DNA of 64,000 nucleotides from Vespa crabro (Eukaryota; Arthropoda; Insecta; Hymenoptera; Vespidae): the NCBI RefSeq assembly GCF_910589235.1, contig NC_060963.1, positions 3,110,001 through 3,174,000 on the forward strand, given 5' to 3'. A model generated the notes under the pieces. It was given only the letters and a program-made list of their open reading frames with translations. It was not told where the DNA came from and ran no database searches. Position 1 is the first letter of the stretch. The number at the start of each line of letters is the position of its first letter. The position numbers were made by a program, and so were the translations under genes. Positions 25,014 to 38,500 of this stretch are shown piece by piece.

Positions 25014-26937
25014 ATGGAGGAGAGTCAAACATCGGAAAGTGTCGCCGTGCTACCGGACATGTCCGAACCGTTGACGAGCGAAACCGAGGAAGCGTCCGCC
25101 CTAACGACCGAACACGAGGCGCATCCTGTGGCCGTCACGGCGAGCGTCACTTCTGTACCGGGTGTTCCGGGTGTTCCTGGAGTTGGTGTACCGGTTTCTT
25201 TGCCTGTTGGTTCTATCATCGGTGTGGCAAACTCTACCAATGGGACGACCTTCAACGTCATCACCTCAGAGCAATTGCAGGTATATATAAAAAAAAAAAA
25301 AAACGAAAGATATATTCATCACATGCTCGATCGATTCTGAGGTCATTCGTAAATTAACGATTGACGAAATATTCGAAAATTTAAATAAGTTCTTATGTAA
25401 ATGATACACATATACTATATACATTTTGTTCTGTATGTTATTTTTGTCATTGAATTTTATAATTTATGTATAATACACGAACAATAGAAATATGCTTAAA
25501 AATAAAATTGTATTTCATCGTTAAATTAATCAGTTTACGTTATTTTAACAATAATAAATTGTAAATAAAGTTCTTCTTTTGTAGCTTCCAGGTTCTGGAC
25601 AATTCAAACAAATGTTATGCGTTGATAATGGTTTCATCTGTGAACCACGTCATGACAAAGATGCAGATCCTCTAAGATGGAATGGAGAATTGAAGGCAAC
25701 TCATATAGTTATTCAAAATAGTACGGATGAGGCAGAATCCGAGCAAATACATGTATCTGCAGCTAATTCGCAACCAATATGCAGTTGGTCAGAATCTGCC
25801 AATTTGGCAGTTTTGCCTGTTAGATGTAAAAATACAAATGCAGAATTGCATAAAAGTAGATTTGGATCAGGTGGTAGAGGGCGATGCATTAAATTAGGGC
25901 CAGACTGGTATACACCAAGTGAATTTGAAGCCTTTTGTGGAAGAGCATCGAGTAAAGATTGGAAAAGAAGCATCAGATTTGGTGGTAGAAGTTTACAAAC
26001 ACTTATAGATGAACAAATTTTAAAGCCGCATGCGACATCATGCACCTGTGCTGCCTGTTGTGATGATGACAGTGCAGTGAGTAATTTAAATTATTTTTTA
26101 GTTATCCTATTAATATCTGATTTGTAAGTGCAATATTAATCATTTATGGTTACAGACAGGACCTGTACGATTATTTACACCATATAAACGTAGAAGAAGA
26201 GCCAGGGATACTTCTGACGGTGAAACTCCATCTCGAAAACATAAAAGTGAAAATTCGAGGGATGGTAGTAACAATGATGAAAGTGACAATGAAGTAGTTG
26301 TTCCTGACAAAGAAGTTTGGCCACAATTTGTATCTACAGATGGTTTAGTTGTACAACAATCTCAAGATCAGGATTCTGTAGTGCAGGGCGTGCATCAAAC
26401 AGAGAATGGACAGAGTGAAGATATTTTTAAAAAATTGGATGAAATATCTAATAAAATGTTAAAGTTGGCTTATGAATTTAAACGTACAGTAGATGAAGCA
26501 AAAGAAATCAATAGACAACAAAGAAGAGAACAAGCATTAGTTGCACAATTGGGTGGCAGAGGAGATGTTATTGAAACTGTTGGTCTACAGCCTGCATCTG
26601 ATACACATAATAAAAAAGTAACGTTAAGTGTGTTTGTGCTTTTTTGTATTGCATATAAAATATTTTTGCTCGCATGTATGTTTATTTATTTTTTTTTCTT
26701 TTCTTTTTTTTTTTTTAATAAAAACTCTGTTTTTAGTGTGCCAATTGCAATCGAGAAGCATTTGCTGAGTGTTCTTTATGCAGACGTACACCATACTGTT
26801 CTACATTTTGTCAACGTAAAGACTGGGCTGGTCATCAAGTAGAATGTGTGCGAGGTGCCGCTGAAACTGTTATGCTTATAGTAGAAAGCAGTAGTACAGA
26901 TACTAGTGCTCTTGCCACAACTACAGGGGACCAATAG
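25014..26937 (+). CDS. Deaf1: DEAF1 transcription factor (SAND + MYND)
   Basis: Sequence-specific nuclear regulator that binds TTCG-type half-sites through its SAND domain and recruits partners through its MYND finger. Four exons: 25014-25280, 25585-26076, 26156-26617, 26737-26937; 473 residues. Exon 1 is acidic and Ser/Thr-rich with a VPG-repeat (VPGVPGVPGVGVP). The SAND domain spans roughly residues 157-230 and contains SSKDWKRSIRFGG, the DNA-contacting KDWK motif, preceded by LGPDWYTPSEFEAFCGR. A basic KRRRRAR signal follows, a likely nuclear localisation signal. A coiled coil (about DIFKKLDEISNKMLKLAYEF) precedes the MYND finger at 408-444: CANC, CSLC, YCSTFCQ and H-x3-C ligands are all present. 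The start was placed at AAATGGAGG; upstream in-frame sequence has only a GTG. Confidence 0.96.
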
Positions 26938-28507
26938 CTAGTGTTTCTTACACCCATTCACCAAAGGAATATAGAAAGAGAACAGTCTACTATAGAAACT
27001 TCACAATTAAAAAAAGAGATGAAGACTTGAGATAAAGATTAAAGAGATGAAGATTGAAGATTCCTGGCTAATAGTAGCCTAAAAAATTTTGTATATATTA
27101 TAGTAGCTATTTTTTACATAAGTTATAGTCTACTATTTAAAGACTATCAATGAACGTGTATAAAAGCAAGTTGTTTTTGATGACCACACTCATGCATTAA
27201 CATAATGAATATCTGTATAAATGATAGTACATGTTATGTGTGGGAAACTTGATCCCTTCAAAAAGGAAAGTTCGTTGTATATATGTTAGTTACTATAATA
27301 AGTATCATATTACATTCTTCAAAATGTATATTTGGAAAGAACGTTAAAATGAAAAATGACCAAAGGAGAGGTAATCTATAAGCTTCTGTAAGATTATTTG
27401 AGTATTGGGTTATTCAGATATTTCATATTGATTTGTAAAGTAATAATTTTTAGTTTTCGCAAATATTAATAGAGAGAAATTTAAATAATTGTATTAAAAA
27501 TCATTTATAATTTTGCTGAGCAACCCAATATAGTGTCATCATACCTTTTGTTTATAATATAGTTTTATAGGAATAAAAATTTTTTTTTATTATAAGCTTT
27601 TTTATGAAAGTGATATTTTCTTATAGAATTTTAGTACAAATATCAAGTATATCACATTTCATTATTCATTTTCTATATTGTTTTAATCTAAATTGATTGG
27701 CATTGTACAAACAAATACACCATTTATTTTGAATATAATTTAAGTATGATTTAATGAGGCAATAATGATTAAGTTATTTTTTTAAGTCTGATATAAACCC
27801 ATCATTTTCTTTATCCTGATTATTGGTAAACATGTACAACAGCTTATAGTATTCTAGAGATTTCTACAAACAAGATAACTTTTGTAACTTAAACAATGTT
27901 TTTTTTTTTCCCCCTGAAAAAAGAACTTAATGTGCACATCTGTTTTTTACAAACAACGTATTGTGAATAGCTATAACACTATCTTTACGTTGTATTTAGG
28001 ATTATCCAATTTTTTTTTTTTTCCTTAAAAATTTATGAATAGACAGAGTATAGAATAAAGTACTATATTCTATTATTTTTTTTTATTATCTTTATATAGT
28101 TTTATGTACTGAAAATAGAATTGATAAACATATGATTTGAATATATATTTACTGATTACACATATTTATATTCAAAGTTCATACACATTACTTTTTTATA
28201 TTTCACAGAAAAAACGATAAAAAATTTCGTACCATTATTTATATATAGTGATAAAGAAATCTAATTTTAAATTACATTTTGTACATACTCTTGTACATAT
28301 AAAATTAATAATTTACTTTTACCCACCGTATATTTGGAAATGTATTTATAATTAGGCTAAAAAAAAATATAGCAATGGTATGTACAGGATCAGCAAATAC
28401 AAAATATAGATGATAAGATTTGAATGTTTATAAAAATTTAATTTACTAAATATCTTTGTAAAATTTATATCGATTATGTATTTAGAAAATTTTTACAAAA
28501 GAAACGC
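26938..28507. other. Convergent 3' region of DEAF1 and UTP18
   Basis: About 1.6 kb between two stops facing each other. The left part is a long DEAF1 3' UTR (AATAAA near 27572); the right part is the UTP18 3' UTR. No open frame or structured RNA recognised. Confidence 0.5.
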
Positions 28508-30603
28508 TTAATAATTTCCATAATGTTTCAATCTGTATAAAAATGCTCTATGTGATCTATTCGATACACCTAAGTAACCACTACTAGGAGAAAAATCAAT
28601 AGCAGAGGGCATTGACATTGTTGTTTGAAATGTGGGAAAATTTGAAAATACGTTAAACGATGGCAAATGTAACATTTTAAAAGCATTTGCCTTTTTATCG
28701 GAAGCCATGGCTAATATCTCTGATGTAGGATTAAATTTCAATCCAGTAATAGAAGTAACAAGATTGAAAATCGTTTTAAGTGGTGCTGGAATTTTTTCTT
28801 TTAGTACTGTATTTATGTCATACAAATTAACTACTCCTTCCCTACTACCAGTAGCTAAAAATTGACCGTTCGGAGATATTGCAGTAACTGAACAAGACAA
28901 GCATCCATCATCCACTGCACGATGTATACATGTTCGACTTTTTATGTCCCAAATATACATTTCATTGTCATCTTCAAGCATACAATAAAACGAATATTGA
29001 ATTATATAATTTTACTTTGAAGATAAGTAAAATGTTTATTATTTACCTCCGTGTGTTATGAGTGTTTTATTGTCAGGAGTAAATGAAACTGTTCGACATT
29101 TTGTATTCATATTTAGAGTACCAATAAGTTCTTTGGAAGAACTTGTTAATAGATAAATTTCACCTGCTCTTCCACACAGTGCTATCAATCGACCATCAGG
29201 TGATACTTCATATTTCTGAATAACATAATTTTGAAAAGTTATTCAAATAGAAATATGCAAGAGAGTATCATTAATATAATTTAAATAAAATTTCAAACCT
29301 TCATATTAGTAATACCATGTGGTAATGGTATCTTATAAGTTTTTCCACTAATCAAATTATAAGAATGGCAATATGAGTAAAATTGAGATCCTGATAGAAC
29401 TTCTGTTCCTTCTTTAAGAAATTTTGCTTTACTAATTGGAAACTTCTTATATTGCATACTATATAATTTGTTGTTCTCTATACCATCAATCTATATATAT
29501 TAAAAAATTTCCTTTTATATATATCAACAATTTAAAAAAAAAAAATATTTTTACTAACCTGAAAAAGAGATAAAATACCGGATGAACCAGCAACAAGAGC
29601 TAATGTAGAGGTTGGATGGAATTCCAAACTTGATATTACAGGGCCTTCGTTAAATGTCTGCTGATTTATTGATTTCAAGGCTTTAATATCGATAGTTCCC
29701 TTTGGCAATCTCTTCATTCGTGGCGTTTCTAAATGAGAACTATGCTAAAATTAAAAATATTTATTTATTTAAACATAATATATTAAAAAACTTTATTTTA
29801 ATTTCAGTAATAGAATTATTAAAATACCTTCAGGATTTCATAATCCGTATCATCAAAATTTTCTTGAACTCTATCAATTTCTGCCCATTTTGGAGTACCT
29901 ACAAAATGTTTGTATTTATTCTCTAAAAATTCTGTATAAAACTTCTCTGGCCTTTTGCTGGGTAACTTGCGATTTTGAATATTTAATGCCGCTTCTACGC
30001 TTTATTTATTTAAAAATAAATTTAATTAATATATATAAACAACAAAACGGTAATTGAATCATTTTAAAAATACTTCGTATACTTACGTATAATGCGCATC
30101 ATCATCATCTACCCAGACTACTTTTTTTTTCTCTGTCTGTTCATCTGAATCTTCATCAGAACTCTTAGAAGATATATTTTCATTAGCTTCTACATTATCT
30201 GCATTATATGGGTGTGCAATCGTGTTTCCATTTGTTTCTTCAATATAATTTTCATCTGGTAAATTATTTATGACATCACTTGCATCTCCAAAAACTATCT
30301 TTTCCAACCTATAGATCAATATTATAATTGTAAAAAAAATATGCAATAAATTTGAAATAAATCTACATTTTTTAATGTTTATTAAAATTTTCTGTTTATA
30401 ATTGTATCATTACGCTTTTATTTAAAATTAATCATAAATAATTGTTCATTAGCTGAAAAATTAACACATTAATAAATAAAATACAATTTGATTTACCTAG
30501 CTTCTTCCGTAGGATCATATGAATTTATTTTTCTTTTTTTTGGAAATATATCAAATTTCTGATTGCGCTTTTTATGACCTTTTATTATAACATTGGTATT
30601 CAT
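28508..30603 (-). CDS. UTP18: UTP18, U3 snoRNP WD40 protein
   Basis: Nucleolar component of the UTP-B module of the small-subunit processome, needed for 18S rRNA maturation. Seven exons: 30497-30603, 30087-30308, 29828-29999, 29559-29744, 29299-29490, 29047-29215, 28508-28971; 503 residues. The N-terminus is basic (IKGHKKRNQKFDIFPKKRK), then strongly acidic (SSDEDSD, VDDDDAHY) as in the family. WD40 repeats fill the C-terminal ~330 residues, e.g. ISSLEFHPTSTLALVAGSSG, VSFTPDNKTLITHGDDNEM with YIWDIKSR, and VTAISPNGQFLATGSREGVV. The protein ends in AFLYRLKHYGNY, typical of UTP18 C-termini. The last acceptor (CTTGAAG) is not strongly pyrimidine-rich but is the only one that keeps the WD repeat intact. 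Confidence 0.92.
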
Positions 30604-31241
30604 ATTGAAAATGTTTAATATCTTCAATTAACAGATGCACATTTCACTTCCTAAGATAAAAATATTTTATTATTACTATATTTATTGCCAGAGTAATTCT
30701 GCTAATAAAAAAGAATCAAATCGTACTAATCACAAGTATCAAATTATCATAATATATAATATATTTTAATAAGAAATAAAAATATTATAATTAAATTTTC
30801 AAGAAATAGAAAAATATAATAATATATATTGATTATTATCTTAAAATTTGAGATTGAAGTACTTAACCTTACGTGTTAAAAACATAGTCGATATTTAATT
30901 TTCACAGTAATCACAGAGGTCTCTAATGTTCCTTTGATTATAAATCTTATTTAATGAATACGTGAATCAAATGTTTATTTAATTGCATTATTAGAATAAA
31001 AATAATAAAGAAAAAAGTAAATGTATGAAATATATATTTATTTGTTTTAAGTAATAGAATTTTTTAGTAACATCTATGTTATACTTTCTATCACTTGTAT
31101 AAATATTAAAAATGTTTTGTATCTTTCTATTATATTATTTTTGTATATTTAAATATTTCCGATTTAGTATTTTCAAATACAAATTCCAAAAATATTTTTT
31201 AAATATGAATGTTTTCACATATGAGTAATATTTTCTTGTCT
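30604..31241. other. Intergenic region between SPAG6 stop and UTP18 start
   Basis: Very AT-rich. The two genes are co-oriented on the minus strand, so it holds the UTP18 promoter (right of 30603) and the SPAG6 3' UTR. No feature recognised. Confidence 0.5.
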
Positions 31242-32509
31242 TTAACCTTGTTCCTCGTATGTTGGAATAGAAAAGGAAGAATCAGAATAGTCTAATGTTT
31301 TTCGTTCCAATGATAATATGGAAGGGCATTTTGGCTGATATTGTTCTACTGCTTCTAATAATGTTTCTGGATATCCTGGTGAATAATATCTGAAAAAAAA
31401 AACAATAAATCGTAATTTTTTATAAACATTATTACATCCTTAATTTTTTCGAATTATAATTACCAGTTAGTTATCATTTTAATTACCTATATTATTATAT
31501 TTATTTATAATAAAAATGTATAAAATTAATATTTGATAATTATATTGAGAAAAAATTAATCTATGATCAATATAATCAATTATGAAAATTTATTGAATAT
31601 TATACTATACATTTACTTGTACTATCTTCTTTATCGACTGTTAACCCGGTCAATCATTTCATTTGTACAAAAGAAAGATCAAAGAAAAAAGGTGCATTTA
31701 TATTGAAATATTAATAAAAAGTTTAAAAATGATACTTGGTAAAATGTAATTATTGTTTAATATAATCGTAAGGAAAAATACTTGAGGGCCATAAAATTAT
31801 TGATCCACTGCAGTCTCAGATTATACTTTTTCAATAAGATCAGCTGTGCGACAATATGGCGGATATTCGTACATTAGTAATCTGACTTAAATTAAAATAC
31901 ACAAAAAAACTAGAAAGACAGGTAGTTATTTATACGAATTGGCAGTGGAAACGAGTTTAACCGGATTCAATTTTCTGCTAGTTATAAGGAAATCCTCGGA
32001 TCTAATTCGGTAAGTAAATAAATTTTAGCAGGGTTATGTTAAAAAGCAACTAGTGTTTTTGGTTACAATTCATTATCACACACTGTATAAATGTTTAATT
32101 TATCTGTTCGAATATTGTAACATATAAAATATATAATATACAAAGTTATTAGTGACGAAAATGAAATTGACATAATATGATTAAACAGGAGAGTATGAAT
32201 CAAGTAAATTGATTTGATTATAAGTTTGAGACCTTGACAATTGACATTTTTACATTCTTTAGATCTTTATAAAATTTTTTTTTATTACTCTTTTCTTTTT
32301 ATATAATCACAACTGACTCTTTGCAAAAAAGAAATAGAGAATAAAAAAATGTAATAATAGAATTACATATAAAACGATAACACATTTCCATAGTAATATA
32401 ATATTTACTGGTTTTAACTTCGATTTAATGATTTCTTCTATTTAAAAGATCTTAATTATTATAACTGTTATACGAAGATATAAATAGTTTGATAAATTAA
32501 TAAAATAGA

Positions 32510-32545
<36 letters not shown>

Positions 32546-35500
32546 TATAATATATGTGTGAAAAATGACCTTATAATTTCTTCAGGGAAGCAACAGTTGA
32601 TTTGCATTATGTACTCCATAAGCATTGTGCCTGGTTCAGCTTGTATTTCTTGCACTTTTTTCAATGCACCTGATGTAGCAAATAATCGTCTTGCTCTCGC
32701 GTCATGTGGCAATATCTAAGATAAATATTTCAAAAATTATATTTTTTATAATTGAGTCATAACACTTTATGATTACAATAAATATATTATATAAAATACA
32801 AAGAATTATGAATGTATTATGAAATAAACAATTTTTTATTGCTGCACAATTTATTATTATTATATATGTTATGTATATACGTTAATGTGGGTGAAAAGAC
32901 ACAATCACTTAATTGCATAGAACCTAAAAATAAAGTTTTTAGAATGTCTGATCAGGAAAATATCTTAAACGTGAACGTAAAACGCGAAACTGTATGCTTT
33001 TAAATTGATACATAACATTTATAGAATTAATAGAAAAAATTAAATTTTTCAACTAGTAACGGAAAGAAAGAAAATACGAATATAAAGTATGAATAGTAAT
33101 TAAATGAAATGAGCACGATATATAGAAATATTTTATAAAAATAAGGGATATTTTTGGATGAATAAGAAAACTGTGTTTGAAACTATTAAAAATACATTTA
33201 TTTCTCGATTCATGGGATACATTTAGCAAGTTTACCAGTCATATATCATACGCGGTTACGAGACGAATCTTATCGCTTTATCGAATAGTCTTATGCTTTG
33301 TAAATTGTAAAGATGCTGATGTAATACAAAATAAAATTCTGAGAAATCATTTTTTGAAAAAATTGTACGTCAGAACGATATCGTTATTACAGTTCGTTAA
33401 GTGTTCCATTATGTTTATCATAAATCAAAATTAAAAAAACATAAATGTAAATAAGACATCTCGATAACATATTTTGTATATCACGACAATGACGCGGTAT
33501 TATGAAGAAAATATTTAATGCTCAATAAATAATTATTGAGTTTGAAATTAGGAAAAAAAGGAGAAAAATAAAAATATGATAAAAGATTACATGTACGTTC
33601 AACAATTATTATTACGTTTCATTGTGAAAATAAATACTATTTATATTTGAAAACAAAATTCTTCTTTCTTATATACGCACAAGCTATAGTAATTTGCATT
33701 ATTTGCAATTTTTCATTAATCTCATATTGTTTGTTGACTTTGCAGAGAGAAAGATTTGATAAAAAAAAAAAAAAAATTACAACTTCAACGTTAGAGGATA
33801 TTTATGGAGGGAACAGTGAACCGTGAGAAGATAATACAAAGTTATAAGAGCGTATAAAAACGTTGCTATTATATGAATATCATTTTATATCATAGTTACT
33901 TTATCATAAATCCATCATCAACATTATGAAATAAAAAAGCAACGAATAATAATTTTGATCAAGTGCTTCGTGTGTATGGTTGAAGAAAAATTCAAGCGAG
34001 GGATAGATCGTTAAGATGTACATATATCTAATTGATAGAGTACAGTGACTGAATCACCCTAAGAGATATTTAGATTATATTTTATAAAACACCAAAATCC
34101 ATTGGTACACAGAGCACGGACAACGAGACAATTGCCTTATATTTGCAACAGTCGTGTAACGTCATTCAAATTTACGAAAGATATTTAGATCTTGTAGCAA
34201 ATGACGTACCATTTGAATTTAACCAGAAGTTTCTATATAAGCACATAAACGTATCCTACAAAATCAGTTCATTTAGATCAGAAAAAAAAGATACATCTCT
34301 GTTAGTTGGTTATTAAAGTATACATATACGTACATATACGTGTATATATATTGCGTATGTATGTACATATATATATTTATACATATATATATATATATAT
34401 ATGCACAAAGCATCTGTAAGTTAAATGATTGCTAATTACAGTATAAAAATATTATTAGAATATATTAGTAGTTTATTAATAAAATCTATGAAATATCTTT
34501 GTTTAACTTGTTTGCATATAAAATTAATCTATTGTTGAATGTTAAAATTCATAATATACAAATTAACATTTAAAAAGATTTTCAATTTAATCATTATATG
34601 AACAAAATAATTGTAAATTGAAATTGTCAAAGTTATTTGTTATGAAAATAGCAAAACCACATTATAGCTTTTGTTATAATTAAACGAATATGAGTGTTTA
34701 TTAAAAGTGCTACTTTTTAGAGAATACTTTAACAAGGAAGGTGATAAAAGTGTATAACTTTATAAGCAGTAATATCATTGTTAATCAACATGAAAGACAA
34801 TCCAGATTGTGTTATTCTCAATACGGGTGAAACACATAATTATCATCAACCTGTCTCTGCAAAACCTTCGGTAGTTTCAGTTTCAAGTATTGATTCTGAT
34901 GTTAGTGATAGACGGGATGTACGCGAAGAGCTTTATGCTGGAATCTTCAGAAGGCATAGAAAAACTATATTGGTAATAGGCAGTTTTCTAAAAATGCTAA
35001 AGGTGAATAGAAACATGAATAGTTATGCTAGCATTAAACCTAATGATGAAGCGGATGAATGAATTATTTATTTAATTTTATTAATAATTTTGCAAAATAT
35101 TTTTATAATTTAATATCTTTTTAACATTATCATCACATATCTTTCGGCATCATTATAACATTTTTATTCACTTCTATTCTATTCACTTTATAGCACTTAC
35201 ATTATCAGGCAGATGAATAATATTATATCGATAATCATTATACTTATTTGTAATTGATCACATATACTATAGTATATGTATATTCAATGAAAATGTTCTA
35301 TGTAATATCAATTCTGTTTATTTATCATTTTTGTATACTAATTTCAAAGGAATAAAAATATACCAAAATAAGGACTGCCAAAGGAAATATCATGCTAAAA
35401 GATAAAAAATTTTCATGCATTTTTATATATATTGTAACATAAATAAAAAAAAAAAAAAATCAAGAATTAAATGCATGAAGTAAATTAAAGATATTGACGT

Positions 35501-38500
35501 AATTTTCAATGTTTAATCAACAATTCATGAAATCACATAATAATGCAACCTATTACTTATTAATGCAATCTGCACTCTACTAAATGTAGTTTTTGTAGGA
35601 CGAAAATTTTTTCTTTATGAAAGAATAACATTATTCGTTTCCTTTTTCAGAAATACTTGGACAGATTACATGCTCTGAACCGAATATTTGGTTTATTTGC
35701 CATACGATTTGAACATGTTGCAAGACAAAAATTTTGGTAAATTGGCAGTAAAATATATATTATGCAATTCTTTCTTCCAAATTTTACGATTTATGCTTTA
35801 TGATATTCGTTTAATTGAGTGCTAGACTGTTTGTTTATATTTGTCTTATTATTATTTTATATTTACTTGATATAAAATTTCAGTTAATACTGAACCTTTT
35901 AAATGATAATTTAATGTCTTATTCTTTACATTTATAATAATATAAAATACGATAAAAATTTGAATATAATATATTACTTTCAATAACAGATATTATTGTT
36001 GAGTTATTGATCTGAGAAAGTAGAATTAATTAAGTTTGCTAGAAATTAATCTTTTCCTTAATCCTTTTAAGGTGGAACTACTGAATGAATAAACTTATGA
36101 CAGTGATATATATGTGTATTATGAGAAAAAATTATATACACTGGGTTGTGCTATTATTATGATGAATCTTTACTAAAAAAAATTATACCTATTTCTAATG
36201 TAATTAGAACTTAACATTATCAAGATGATGGAAAATGATAAAACACCAATACTTTAATATAACAAATTAAGCAGATTCATGAAAATATCAAATCAAAGTC
36301 TTTTTTGTTAACAATTCATTACTATATACAACTTTTGAGGCTTATTTAATATTTGTCTCTCCATTTTTGTACGTTTTGTATACTATTTCTCTTTATACCA
36401 AATACTGCCATTAGAAAATATAATAGTTAAAGTAGTAGGCAATAGAACATAGTTAAGTAAGAAATACATTCCACATGTTTTTCATGAAATCTTAACAAAT
36501 TCATAATGTTATACACATAAAAAAAAAGAAAATCAATAACAAATTGTCCTTGTATTTTAGATGACCATTCAATGTCGAAAGACTGAGAAATGTGCTTTTT
36601 TGGAACTTCAAATGTGCCATACTATAACTTAGAGAAAATCTTAGAGAAGAATAATCTAAATATGTTTGTGTAATTAAAAATTTCTCTATTTGCTGTTGAT
36701 TATGAAATTATTAAACAAAAAACTATATAGCATATCTGTAAATCCTGTTAATTATTATTAATAGCTTGCAAGTATATCTTGTATGAAGATAATTAAATGT
36801 CAACATATTAATCTGAGTTATTATATGAGAATTAAAAATAAAAAATATAGAGAAAGTATAAATAATATGAAATTAATTAAATAATTTATAAATTTCTAAT
36901 ATTTTGCAGTTGTTACATGCAAAGTGGAGCTAATTGTACTTAGCAAATAGAAAAGGATTCTGTTATAAATTAAAAAGAAACAGTATCATTTTGCATAAAT
37001 ATTTACAATAAAAGCACACTTATACAGCTGCTTGACCAATTTTTATGTAGAGCAAAAGATTTATATATGAATAGTTTCATAAATATCTATCAATTCACTC
37101 CTATATTATATTTTATCTTATGTATATGAAAACAAGTCATCTTATATATTAAATTTTATCATAAGTAATTATATCCAAATAGATAAAAGCAATTATGTTA
37201 GTTATCAACACCGTGTAAGATATATAAAAGGCAATAACACCTGTTTTGTGTTTATATATTAATTGGAAAATAGTATACCATCACTTTGTATAACGCATCA
37301 TTTGTATACATTTCACTGATATGTATAGATTAAATAATAAACTATTAATATTATATTTAATAACTTATAATGTAGTTTAATACCTACACCTTAAAAATTA
37401 TTGATATTATGTATAGAACAATAATTTATAGATATTATCAGAATAAAAAAAATATACTATTTTTAAAGATTACCTTGCTAAATTGTCCAAGCACATATTT
37501 CAAAATATTTGAAGGGGCATCAAATAGAAGTGCTTCTAGTGCTTCAATATGCAAACATTTTTGTAATATCTGCTTTAATGATGTATAACACTTTGTTTTT
37601 AAATCGTTTGAACTCGTTGGATTGATATAGAGCTGTTAATCAAATAAAAAAAAAAGAAATAGAACAGATATACCGTTGTGATTATAAATATAATTTTTTT
37701 AAGAACTTACATACTTCTAATAATTTTGAAAGAACATTTGCATCAGCTACTGATTTTGCATGCTCTGGTGTATGTTTTCCTATTTGACCTAATGTCCAAG
37801 AAATTACAGCAAGTATATGATCATCAGTTTCATTTTCTAAGATAGTAGCCAATTGAATAACACTCTATAGTGATCACAAAGTGCACTTAAAGATACATGA
37901 CTATATAATATAACATATATTTTATATCTATATTATATCTTATACCATTGATCCAATTATAGCTGCAGCAAACTGGTCGGAATGCCCAGCAATATAACCA
38001 AGTGCCATTATTGCAGGTAGTTTATTTGTCAACTTTGATGTATTAATCAATTCATTTAAGGCACCTATACCCCCGATATTGATAATCAGTTGAGCCAACT
38101 AAATAATAAGATTCAAATATGAATGATATCCTTAATTGAAATAGTAACTTCACTGAAAATTTACTTCCGATGTATGCTTGCAAACTTCTTTAATAAGAAT
38201 TGCTGCAGATCTGACTACATTTTCATCAGGATGACCCATATGTACTAAAACATTGGGGAATACTTCTGTCTCTACAACAGCTTCTGCTAAGTTTGTATCA
38301 TGTTTAGCTATGCTCCCTAATGTTGATAGAACTTGACGCTGCATAAAAGATTTTTTATTAACATAGTCTTATAAGATTTTTTGATAAATTGTATCAATCA
38401 ACCTTCAATTTAACATCAGGATTAGATAATGCTTTTGATAAATAAGGTAGGGCACCAGCATCCACAATGGTGTGAGCTAAATCTTTACTCTGTTTGCTTA

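Noticed and set aside
24926..25357. 143-codon ORF overlapping DEAF1 exon 1 in another frame
   Set aside because: CpG-rich sequence lacks stops in several frames; the DEAF1 frame is the one that splices in phase to the SAND exon.
33740..34300. Possible noncoding exon after the acceptor TTTGCAG near 33746
   Set aside because: A decent acceptor and somewhat richer sequence, but no matching donor or frame could be shown; could be another 5' exon of the nested gene.
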